A stretch of DNA of 64,000 nt. It comes from Phytophthora hibernalis (taxonomy: Eukaryota > Oomycota > Peronosporomycetes > Peronosporales > Peronosporaceae). This document shows positions 31,253 to 40,735 of this stretch, piece after piece. The stretch is taken from positions 1,178,001 to 1,242,000 of the forward strand of contig JAAKBF010000221.1 of assembly GCA_012656075.1 (NCBI GenBank), in the 5' to 3' direction. The translations under genes were made by a program, and so were the position numbers. Each line of letters opens with the position of its first letter. Position 1 is the first letter of the stretch. The notes beneath the pieces were generated by a model, which worked only from the letters and a program-made list of their open reading frames with translations, did not search any database and was not told where the DNA came from.

Positions 31253-32400
31253 TCACATTCCGTAGACCATATTCTTGCCGTCGACGGCGTCGTTCACAGC
31301 CTTACCACAGTGTAACTCCATACGGAAGACCAGCACCGACGTGATGCACTTCATGTTGGCTTGGGCAGTGCGCTCTAAAATGCGCATCTGCCTCTCCGCG
31401 ATGCCCAACACGTTCCCATTTTCGTCGAGTAGCCTTGCGCGATCGCATATATCGTCTCGATCCAGAACGAGGGTTCGCTTGATGTGCGACTTCAGGACAC
31501 TAAAACACCCCTCGATTGGGTTGCACATAGGGGTAGGGCCCCAAGCGCAGCAGCTCCGTGTCGTCGTGCTCGGTTACGCGGGCATCCGTCTGACAGTGCG
31601 CGGGGGCGTTATCCAACACAATCACCACTTTCTTGCCCTGGAAGTAGCTACGAAACTCCTCCGACGCTTTCACCGCTTGGTAGATCTCCTCCACAAAGGC
31701 AGCGTTTGTATCCATACGAATACTGCCTCGCTGGGGACGACAGGTAACAAGCCCGATGCTTGTCGAGACGGCACATTGCATCTGTAAATTCTCGCCTTTC
31801 GAAGGCGGGAGCTGGGCCACTGCTCGATTGCCTTTCTTGGCACGTCCTCGCGTCCGCTTTAAGTACACATTGTAGTTAGTTTCGTCATAATAGACAACGC
31901 AATTACCTGTAGCTTGGTGCGCCTGAAGTTTCTCCGCGAAAATGCGGCGCTTTTCCTTGTTGACGTCGTTGTTGCAGGTTGTTGGCTCTATGCGCACTTG
32001 TTTCACGGTGAACAGCATGGCGACTAATCGTCGTGGGGTCTACGCGAACTCCACAGTCCAGAAAAAGCATTGTTCGCATAGTATCCAAAGTGTAGGTACA
32101 GTCGTCGTTTAGGTATTTCTCTAGGAGATCATTGGCTTCTTCATTCATCTTAACGCGTCTCGCACCACCCCGAGGGAGGTCTTGAGCGCGGCCACGTCTG
32201 ACAAGGTCGTAGGCAGTTGATGCAGGAATACCGTTATTCGAAGCGGCTTCCAGCCAGTCGTCGCGCCCTTCAGCATTCGCAGCAAGCACCCGCTGCTTCT
32301 CCTCGTCCGTGTGGCTGGTGACGCGGGGCGGAGGGGTCCGCATGTGTACGGCAGATTCCAAATTGGAGAATGGGGCGGTGACCTTTTGGCGCGAACGCAC
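31253..32400 (-). pseudogene. Mariner-like transposase
   Basis: Read from 32400 on the minus strand. A helix-turn-helix region comes first (DDWLEAASNNGIPASTAYDL, with a second at LDTMRTMLFLDCGVRVDPTT). After a frame change near 31960 comes the catalytic domain: CVVYYDETNYNVYLKR (first Asp), KKVVIVLDNAPAHCQTD (second Asp) and, after another frame change near 31520, CNPIEGCFSVLKSHIKRTL (Glu). The three acidic residues of the DDE site are all present. It would cut and paste the element through the inverted repeats. Confidence 0.85.
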
Positions 32401-32422
32401 CGCAGGCTACCGTCGGCGCAAA

Positions 32423-32553
32423 TCCTACGACTTTGATTGCCGTATTTCTAACTTTGATTACCGATTAGAGGCTGAAAGGTAAATTTGTCAAAACCAAATA
32501 TCACCCTTCCGACTTTGATTGCCGCTTACTACGAGTTTGGATGCACGAAGGTG
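32423..32553. repeat. Right terminal inverted repeat of the mariner-like element
   Basis: This is the complement of 31128-31252 with a few differences and a complete tip (TACACCTTCGTGCATCC on the minus strand, including the TA). Confidence 0.8.
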
Positions 32554-32636
32554 TAGAAAACATTAGATGGATCTGTGGAGAATACACTCTACAATACATG
32601 AAAACAACTTACAACTACTCGGAGGCCAGAGACTCT

Positions 32637-33611
32637 AGTAGATTCCCCATGCCATCCATCGCGTATGCGATCGCCTCCATCGAACTTGCGTACGAAATGT
32701 GCATGCCGAGCATGTCGCCGAGCTCCGAGCCAGTCACCACGGCAGTCCTGTACGAGGTGCGCGCAGAAATCGTCTACGCTCGTGAGGTCACGCTCTTGTC
32801 GGCGGTGAACACCTTCTTGCCCTTAAAGTAGCTCGACAGGTCCATGAACACGTAGAACGCTGATGTCGGGTGCGCGAAGCGCACGTTGGACAGGGCAGCG
32901 ATCCGCGCTTCGTGTCCAGGATCTTCATCACCTCCGTGATGCGGCGCTCATCATTGTCCATGCACTCCAGATCGTACTTGAGTAGCCACCTGACCCACTG
33001 TGTTCGGACACGACGTCAGCTGGGTCTGCAGCAACGTGCACGGTTCGATGTAGTACTTGGGTGCGGCAAGGTATCGCACCCGCAGACCGGTCATGGCGTG
33101 CGCCTTGGAGAACTCATTCACCAGCATCGTGCGCTCCGGCGCGCCCTCGTCCTGGTACAGCAACTGCTCGTAGATCTCATCCTAGAAGACAACGACGTGA
33201 CGGATCTGCGGCTTGCTCAACACCGCGGCGATCCTCTCCAAGTGTTCGTTTATGTGCAGTGTGCCGGAGGGTTGCTCGGGTTGTACAGGATTATCCCCTT
33301 GGCGTCCAGGTGTTCTGTCAGCGTCTTCTTCTGCTCTTCTGGGTTAATCAGTTAGTTCTCCTCGAGCGTGGTGCGCAGTGTAATGGGTTCTGCCTCCACG
33401 AGCTTGACGATCTCCGGAAAGTTGAGCCAGTAGGGCGTCGGGGTGATCACCTGCTGGCCGGGGTGGCACATCGTGTACAGCGCCTGATACACCGACTGCT
33501 GCGCGCCGTTCGACAGCAGCACTTGGACCCTTTGGCCTTCTCCAGATACGTCGAGATGAGGCCGCGCGGCTCTACCAGCTCGTTAAGGCGCCCATTTGCA
33601 ACTTACAGTTA
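32637..33611 (-). pseudogene. Class I/II (aspartate-type) aminotransferase pseudogene, 5'-truncated
   Basis: Minus-strand frames read, with shifts, VLLSNGAQQSVYQALYTMCH, QVITPTPYWLNFPEIVKLVE, IILYNPSNP, the PLP-site region DEIYEQLLYQDEGAPERTM and EFSKAHAMTGLRVRYLAAP with the PLP-binding Lys, and finally the C-terminal VMKILDTKRGS and FVRKFDGGDRIRY-like segments, ending near 32637. This is the normal order of a fold-type I aminotransferase. The N-terminal third is missing: homology stops at 33611, at the junction with the gypsy remnant. A TAG interrupts it at 33181-33183. It is a stranded host gene fragment, not a working enzyme. Confidence 0.8.
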
Positions 33612-33660
33612 GGTGTCTCAAATCAGATCGTAAGTCGCACATTCGTCTAACGTAAGGGTC

Positions 33661-34530
33661 ATGTTACAGGAATGTTGCACGATTTCAAGGCGCAAACTTT
33701 TATGGCTTCCGTTTGAAGGGAAGGAAGGTGAAAACCTTCACTTCTGGATCCGAGAGGTTGAGATCGCCATGAGGGCCAGTCTCATATCGGATCAGGAACT
33801 TCGCACTGCGTTCGCGTTGTCCAACCTTAGCGGACGTGCCAAGAACCGGGCGTACACTCTGGAGACGACGTCTCCTGGATGCTTCGCACCCTGGGCACAG
33901 CTGTGCGAGCATCTTGGAGCTGTTTTTCTGTCTGCGAACGATGCGATTCGCCAACGCTCACGCTTTCTTGCCTGTAAGCAAGGGAAACGTGAGTTGTACG
34001 AGTACGTACAAGAGATGCGCATGTTGGCGTCATCTCTGGTTGGAAACCCCTTGGCTGAAGACATCAAGACGACGGTCTTCATGGACGGCTTGAAGGTCGG
34101 TCCCACGCACACACAGCTTTCCCGCGTGCACACGTCTACCATGGAGGAGGCGATTAAGCTCTCCCTTCAAGAAGAGTACAGCCATAAGCAGGCTGCCACT
34201 TCGATTGTTGCACCAGTTGTCGTCGTGGACAACGAGCCAGAGCCCATAGACTTGAGCTCTGCTGAGATGAGTTCGTTCCGCTGCTATAGATGCGGCGGAC
34301 TGTGACACTACCAACGAGTGTGTCCCTCGACTGGAGTGGTAAAGAAACCATTCCCTAAAGCTCAAGGGACTAGCGGTCGTTGGCGCAAGCCGCGGCCGTC
34401 TGACCAAGGACCGTCCACCAGTAGTGGTGGGGAAGACTCGAGTCTTCGCGACGGGTGCGCGGGTGGCGCGCACCGCAAAGGATCTGCGGGTGAGGGACTT
34501 TGTCTCTCGAATTGGCGAAGAGCAACGCTT
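33661..34530 (+). pseudogene. Gag of a plus-strand gypsy remnant
   Basis: The frame gives a full retrotransposon Gag domain (LPFEGKEGENLHFWIREVEI, TAFALSNLSGRAKNRAYTLE, CKQGKRELYEYVQEMRMLAS, EAIKLSLQEEYSH). A CCHC zinc knuckle CYRCGGL-stop-HYQRVC follows, in which a TGA replaces the residue before the His at 34303. It is close to the Gag of the chromovirus at 6-7 kb. A basic Ser/Gly-rich tail follows, itself full of small palindromes. The 5' LTR and leader are missing. The gene abuts the aminotransferase pseudogene. Confidence 0.85.
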
Positions 34531-35189
34531 GGTTGCTGATAGTACCCGCGAGTGTACGAGGATGTGAATATCCTTGGAAGTTTCGATACCTGGGGCGTCA
34601 ATTGATATTGTACGTCGCCGGGGTATTGCCAACGCTCTGTGTGAGGGCAATGGCATTGGTCTGTATAGGCCTGGTTGTCACAGGTTCGAATACCTGCACA
34701 ACATTAAGCCGTACGCGGTTGCTACTACGTACGTTTGGTACGCGGTGCCATGGACGCATGCACTCTTGAGAGGTACGTGGTTGTGAACACGTACGATGTT
34801 CACTTGGGTTTGCTGCGCCACGAATGCATGCACCCTGATCCATTTGATGCGGTAGGCTCCTAGGGGCTAGCCGGCCTCCGGGCTTTGACGGAGCATTGGT
34901 GAGTAATGTTCCCACCTCTGTCCGGAACCGATGCTCCCATGGACGCCGGTGAAATATCATGGAGGCCTCTGTTGCTAACGAACCTGCAACAAGCCCAAGG
35001 GTCTTGGATGTCTCCAGACCCGCGAGGGAAGATGCAATGCCAGCACCTTCCAGCGCACCAAGTCGTTGCGCCGTACGGGCATCGACGGAGTCCGTATAGG
35101 ATGACGCCCGTCTACAAAAGGGTGTAAGCCCACGTGAGACCGGAGACGTCAAGATCCTGGCCAGCGCCGAGGTTGCTAGCAGCACCTCT

Positions 35190-36150
35190 AGTGTGGATAA
35201 CATAGTTCCACACGGGCCGGTTCAGGCTCCAGGCGTTTTATCAAGATTAGTAAAGGCTGTGGGTAACACAGGATCACGCCAAGGGTCCCGACACGATGTC
35301 AGGATTGATGCTTGAGGAAGAAGCTCGGAGTCAACGCCGACTCCTTCGGCTCCGCCGCCAGAAGAATGTTATCACATCTTCGACGGCGTGACTGACCGCA
35401 AGGTCACGTCCGGGTCTGTCCAGGTGGAGACCCTGCCGGAGATGTCGGACCTCCTGCATCTCGACGCTATGCGGATCGACAGGGCTCCATGCCCAGCATA
35501 TGTGACTACAACACCAGTAGCCCATATCGCTGTCAGTCGTTGCGCCGTACGGGCTTCAACTGACGTACTGTCGATAAGTACAACCACAATAGTGGATTAA
35601 GTCCACGTGGGGTCAAGAAAGACAAGACCGTGGCCAAGCCAGAGGTATGTTACGCAACCTCTAGTGTGGGTAACCAAGTACCACACGGAGTCAAACAGGA
35701 CTCTTGAAGTCTCCACCAATACGCCTCTGGACGTGGGTAACCAAGTTCCACGTCAGGATGACCACAGCCGGCATATGTCGGGTCTGGCATTGTATCAGAC
35801 CGGAGTCGATACAAACGACTCGGAGCAATGCTCCCCAGGCATGGACTCCTCGATGGCGTACCTTTCGGTGAGGCCGTACACGGACGTGGTGTCGACGAAC
35901 ATACTGTCCCACCTCCCACTGGATCGGCACGGGGTCAATGATTGACCTCGTGCCCAGCACAACGTACTGTGCCACTGGACACAGGGTCGCCCAGACCTAA
36001 ACTCAAGAGGAAGGTTGCGCTTCCTGTGTGGGTAACGTAGCTCCAAACACCAAAGCGGGTAACATAGTTCCGCATACAGTCATTACAACTCGGAGAGGTG
36101 AGGTCGGGATGCTCTTATGTGGCGTGGGTAACATCGTTCCACTTCAAGTC
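35190..36150. repeat. Dispersed hairpin repeat with conserved GTAAC...GTT core
   Basis: Copies start near 35191, 35664, 35733, 36027, 36054 and 36124. Each is an inverted repeat around a core like GTAACATAGTT: GTGTGG/CCACAC at the first two, GACGTGG/CCACGTC at the third, GCGG/CCGC at the fifth and GTGG/CCAC at the sixth. The fourth is imperfect. AAC and GTT in the core can pair too. In one frame each codes V-G-N-x-V-P or a close variant. Confidence 0.7.
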
Positions 36151-36492
36151 GCGCAGACTTAAACTGCTAGCGGTCCGGCAGCATGCCAGCCGCGGTCGAC
36201 AAGGTCGACCGGACACGGCTTTGGTCGTAAGAGGAGGAGAGGCTCGGAAATACCTTTCCTCCCGAGTCTCTGTTGAGACTTGCTTCCTCACGGAAAGCGT
36301 TGTTGGTGTGACCAACAACTGTATGAGTAATACTAGTGCACAGGCACGTGCGGCTAGCACCGACATCAATTGGGTGCTGAGGTGTACGTTTGTGGCACTC
36401 GAGGTGTCCGTGGTACTTGCCGTACACGGCGTACCTCTGGTGTACGGGGTCGCGACCCTGTACGCCGACGTGGCGCACGACTACGCGTCATA

Positions 36493-36627
36493 GAACCGTA
36501 CGTCGATGTGATGTGCGCCAACATGATCATGGACCCGTACACCGACGTGCTCATGAACCCGTACGCCAACGTGGTCATGAACCTGTACGCCCACGTCGCC
36601 ATGGACCTGTACGCGGTCATGGTCATC
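36493..36627 (+). repeat. 24-bp minisatellite
   Basis: Four to five head-to-tail units of 24 bases (for example GAACCCGTACGCCAACGTGG followed by TCAT). In the plus frame they code for a PYxxVxM repeat. They probably arose by slippage within the element. Confidence 0.85.
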
Positions 36628-37404
36628 TAAATGGCCGAGTGTCGTGCAGGCATGCACCCACTCTGACCATGTCCTGGTCCGGGCGATACGCGAAGCAGTC
36701 GCCGATGCAGTGTCGAAAGTGGTGGGTCCACCAGATAACCCGCCACAATGCTAGAAGTACCGTCGGGTACGTCGGTGGTGGTGCCCGACACCGATGCGGC
36801 ATTGGTTTAATACCCAAGACGCGGGGAGGAGCTTGTGACTCCACCCGGCAAACTCTAGGCTGCTAATATCGGCCGTCGAATGACAACCTGAAGCATGGTG
36901 CTTCTATGCTATGGCCAATGCATGATCTGAGCCCGTGTGTGGCTCCGAGGATCCACTCGGGATCGGCCGTGGCTAGCGTGACCCATGCCGGGCTGTTATC
37001 ATGCCAGGAGATGAGTTGCCAGCTCACTACACCCTTGGGCTATGTGATACCCTCGGTGGTGTCGCCTCGCGCGGGAGAAACTGGACACAAGATGTCCCAC
37101 GGGTCCTCCGACGTGAACTATAGGTGGTCGGGGAGGACCACCACCAGTTTGGATGCTATTACATCCCGCACCGAAGCACTAGATGCTTGCTAGTTCTCAA
37201 CCCAGGCCAACTATGCATGTCGCAACGTCGTCGCGAGTGCGAGGATGCAGCTCGCAGTGTCCACCGTGGACACAAGTCACTGTGTGACTGGCGAGAGGCG
37301 CGCCAGTCGTGCTTAGGCCGCGCCCGAGAATTGCCCCTTTGGGTGTTCAAATTCTCTCACTTCTGATTGAAGAATCAGGTGTGATTCTCAGTTAAGTGGG
37401 GGAG

Positions 37405-37675
37405 TGTCACGGGGTGACATCCGTCACTCTTTTAGAGTCCATGGTACATGGTACCGGTTGACTATGAGCCAACCATGGACGCTCTTTAGCTTTCACTAAG
37501 GCTGACTTAGAGTTTGTATGCTACAAGCTTAACTCAGCTATAAAATATAATGTATTCAGTTTTTATCTTGCTATCAAACCCGCAGACAGTTCCCTTAGGC
37601 CAGGAACTGTGAACTTATCGTTCACTGAAAGCCTTCACGCTTCCTCAAGGCAAGGTGCTGTGTGATCCTGTCACA
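37405..37675 (+). repeat. 3' LTR (271 bp) of the gypsy remnant, with TATA box
   Basis: It is preceded by a purine-rich tract (AAGTGGGGGAG) and starts TGTCACGGGGTGACA, itself a perfect 6-bp stem with a 3-base loop. It ends GATCCTGTCACA. A TATA-like TATAAAATATAA lies at about 37541. A 9-base inverted pair, GTCCATGGT (37437) and ACCATGGAC (37472), lies near the start. No second copy is in the window, so the 5' LTR has been lost. Confidence 0.75.
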
Positions 37676-38548
37676 ATTACAGTGGTATGTTTTACACACA
37701 TCGAGATAGACACGACTTGCACGTGCTGCAGTCTTACTCATGCAAACAGACTGGTGATCCCACTCATGCCGCGGTTGCTGGCTAATTGAGCAGGTTGGAG
37801 GGCTTTTAATAATAGGCGAAGAAAGTTTGCTGCCCTTGGTGATCCGAGAAAAAAGCTAAAAGCAATCTGCTTGATGTTCATGTCATTCATGATAAATAAA
37901 TGCAGTTTGCTTAACGTTCATGATACTACAACAAACGCCTAAATTGTTTCACAATTCTTGAAGTTGAATCGGATACATGTGCTGTTTTCGGTGGACAAAA
38001 GCTCAACGATTATCGTTGATAGCGAAATCTTGAAGCTCGAACGACATTCACTAATCAACTCGATCAAGCAATTGACGCTGCAGACATCAACTCGCATTTT
38101 CATGATGTATATTGGTACCGATACATGTATTAATAAGAGTCTGCGGCGAACAAAATGATACTTATCCACCATTTAGAGTTATCGAGATAATCGAGTTTAA
38201 GGTTGACCGTCTGTTTTCGTACCTAGCCGAAATTTTAAATTGTTGTTGTCTTTTTATCCCTTTCAAAGTGTAAAAATACTCTATTTCGATTGCTTTTAAC
38301 AAGAGCTTTCCGATAATACACTTTTCACAAAATTGAAAAGAAAAATGTTCCGCCATTTTGGGTATGAAAATGGAGATATATTTTTCCAGAGCGTGCCACT
38401 TCACCAATTCTTAACATTTTCTAGTGGACAAGTGCTCAAAATGAGCGCAAGACGCCCCTCGTGCGAGTGGTGCGCCTAAATCGCGATTCGTACTTTGGTT
38501 GATTAGTATCATTTGGTTTGACGCCGCAATAATATATATATTATAAAC
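37676..38548. other. AT-rich spacer at the transposon/gene-island boundary
   Basis: There are no sizeable open frames with natural codon use and no RNA gene. Base composition is clearly more AT-rich than either neighbour. Confidence 0.6.
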
Positions 38549-39128
38549 TTGATACATTATTTACCTTCCTCGGCCACAGGCGCTTTTGCTACAGTATTCG
38601 CCGACGAGGCTACACCAAGCGCGCATGTTAATTTACACACCACTGGTAAAGGAGACGCTCGCGCGACTCGCTGCTACACGAATCTCCTCGTCTGCCCATG
38701 GCTTACTTGCGCAGCTAACGCACCGAATTGGTACATGTACACCGAAAGAGAGAGGCTCGTGTTTGCACGCGCAACGAAACGAAACCTTCCTTACGATCGA
38801 ATTGTGTGGTGAATTATACACTGCAATCGCAGCTCGCGTTACTTTCCGTTGTGAATGGGAAGTCGCCTATTGTACAGTTTATCGAGTGGCTGTTGCGGCG
38901 GAAGCGCGCATTTGTGGGCGAAAAGGTTTGGTGGAGGAACAATCAAGTGTTCACAGAGACTTTCGCCGCCATGTGGGCCGTGCCGCCCCTACTGCAGATA
39001 ACACCATAGATCCTCAATTCTCGCGCACGTCATTTCGGCGTCGAGTTCAAGTAAAATGTTTGAACGCAGCCACTACTCAGTGTGACGGGAAGTGTACATG
39101 TACATGTGCATTCTACCTGTAAATTGAA
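38549..39128 (+). other. Open but unrecognised stretch
   Basis: A 178-codon plus frame (38586-39122) and shorter ones overlap here. The peptide is Arg/Ala/Thr-rich with no domain, and codon bias is weak. It may be untranslated or regulatory sequence of a neighbouring gene. I do not call a gene. Confidence 0.3.
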
Positions 39129-39490
39129 ATGTTGGAGGTGTTCCTGGAGGCAGAAACTGCAGCAGCGGTCGAGCGCGGCGACGATTTGCTTTGCTTTGCC
39201 GTGACGACGACAAGCATTCGGTCTCGTGCGTGGGCCAGCTGGGAACCCTCGTGGCGCCTGTGTGGCTCAGAGGCGTCGAAATTGCAGGTCCTTTGCGGTA
39301 CGTTGTCGTGGCTCGGTGCTGCGCAGCGAGTTGTTTGACAGAGACCATGCTGGATGACAAAGTCGGGCTCCCCGTCTTGATTACAGTCGCTCTGTGGTTG
39401 CGATCCCAGGCCAGGGTGGACACAAACGAAATTCCTGGCGAGCTTCTGCATCATCAAGTGATGGGACCGCGCAAATGCGAAAGTGACTAG
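39129..39490 (+). CDS. Hypothetical protein, two overlapping frames
   Basis: Plus frames 39129-39338 and 39191-39490 look like one short protein with one missing base: MLEVFLEAETAAAVERGDDL, then GQLGTLVAPVWLRGVEIAGP and LDDKVGLPVLITVALWLRSQ. Hydrophobic and acidic residues alternate naturally, but I recognise no family. The minus strand is open over the same bases and cannot be excluded. Confidence 0.3.
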
Positions 39491-39546
39491 ATCATTCAGT
39501 AAGCGCAAACCAATATTAATATCATTGAGCGAGCGCTAAAGAACTC

Positions 39547-40451
39547 CTAAGACCATATAATAGATGCACGCACCGAAAGAGATAGATGATCTATCGCTTT
39601 CGGTGCGTGCAGGTCGGAGTAGCGTAGCTTGTCAGCCTGGAAGTCGGTGCTAAGTTCGATCACGTGGCAATGATGGGAGTGCAGCGCATCCCTCTCCTCT
39701 GCTTGGGCAAACTGCAACTTGCACCCTACCGGTATCGGTCTCAAATGTCTTCGATTTACAGCAGCAATTGGAACGAGCAGCTCCAATCGATCTACGTGTC
39801 CTTTTGTCCTCTGTTACGTCCTCCGCTTTGCGACTCCTACATTTATCCGGCGTTCCCCATCTGTCGCGACGTAGGCTCTCAACTTTGATGTCGTTATCAC
39901 GAACAAGCATCACGAAGCCCGGCAAATACGTGCCTGCCAGCAGGAGGTCGGTGCCGCTGCGGCCAATCCTGCGCCTGCTCCCGTGTCGATCCTTTTCGTC
40001 CCGCTTGATCGAGGATCAGCCGTCCGACCGTGTGCTACACAGCCGGCAGAGCTACAGGCATCAATGCACGCCGCGGCTGCAAAGCTGCACATTGCAGTGC
40101 ACCGACCGAGTTCGACTCGTCCGGCGTGGCATCTCGCCGTCTTAGAACGGGGCCAACGGTCCCACCTGCATATTCGTCAGCGTACGTGAGCCACGCGCAT
40201 TGAGACCCACACACGAACGCTTCCGCGAGGACAGCCACTTGGCAACAGCCGCTGCCGAGTGGGACGAGCAGCACCGGGCCTCGTGGCAACAGCAACAACG
40301 ACTTTCGCCGAGCGCCGTCGTCGCTCACAACAATCGGCGGCATCGGCAAATCGTCCTCGCCCCGATTGTGCGGCTTCTCCTTAACCCCGCCAGCACAGCA
40401 AACTCCACTGCCGAGAGCCAACGCCAGAAAGGGAAAGGTAGCGCAAGGCAA
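39547..40451 (-). CDS. Hypothetical protein, possible secretion signal, broken frames
   Basis: Three minus frames (40035-40451, 39650-39925, 39547-39786) could be one gene with missing bases. The first starts MPCATFPFLALALGSGVCCA, which looks like a signal peptide with a small-residue cleavage site. The middle has DLLLAGTYLPGFVMLVRDND just upstream of its first Met. The last has GCKLQFAQAEERDALHSHHC and CHVIELSTDFQADKLRYSDL. No domain is recognised. The last codons run into the palindrome at 39566-39610, and the strand choice is uncertain. Confidence 0.3.
39566..39610. repeat. 45-nt near-perfect palindrome
   Basis: The left arm GCACGCACCGAAAGAGATAG (plus AT) and the right arm are complementary over 22 positions with one mismatch, around a single central base. 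It could form a long hairpin in RNA or a cruciform in DNA. It may be a small-RNA source, a terminator or a tiny inverted-repeat element. Confidence 0.85.
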
Positions 40452-40735
40452 GACAAAACGGCGTTGGTCCTGGCCCTTCTCGTTTTGTGTGTGGGTGTCT
40501 AAGCTTACAGTACTGTGTCGCCTGATACTGCCACTGCCGATTTGAGCCAGCCAACCGCGCTCCTCCCCTCCTCGCCAAGCACTTGAGTCTCACTTGGAAA
40601 TTCATCCATTACTACTCAAAAGCTCACCTCGCCTCGGTGGACTCAGTCTAGTAAAGTGCTTGATCCTCCTCCCCGCGTTTCATGATTTGTGAGGTCCGAG
40701 CACCAGTCTTTGAGTCAGTCTTCAAGAATTCAAGA

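Larger units (their letters stand above)
31128..32553 (-). mobile_element. Tc1/mariner-like (IS630 superfamily) DNA transposon with long inverted repeats
   Basis: A 1,426-bp unit is bounded by TA on both sides (31126-31127 and 32554-32555). It has inverted repeats of about 125 bp (31128-31252 and 32423-32553). The left repeat lacks about seven bases near its tip. Inside is a transposase with a DDE triad on the minus strand. TA targets and this transposase are the marks of the superfamily. Two frame breaks in the transposase make this copy inactive, unless they are sequence errors. Confidence 0.85.
34531..37404 (+). mobile_element. Degenerate interior of the gypsy remnant, hairpin-rich, no pol recognised
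   Basis: Just after gag a decayed protease can be seen (LLIVPASVRGCEYPWKF, then ISLEVSIPGASIDIVRR in place of an IDSGAS motif). From there to the LTR I find no reverse transcriptase, RNase H or integrase. Instead the DNA holds a [VA][GD]NxVP-coding hairpin repeated at least six times (35190-36150), a 24-bp minisatellite (36493-36627) and many short perfect inverted repeats. It may be an expanded linker of a gag-pol protein plus deletion of pol, or a non-autonomous element. Confidence 0.6.

Noticed and set aside
34675..34710. GGTTCGAATA motif resembling a tRNA B box
   Set aside because: There is no D arm, anticodon arm or acceptor stem around it. It lies in decayed gag-pol coding sequence.
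35190..36150. CRISPR-like array
   Set aside because: Repeats are short, unevenly spaced and in a eukaryotic retroelement. There are no cas genes or uniform spacers.
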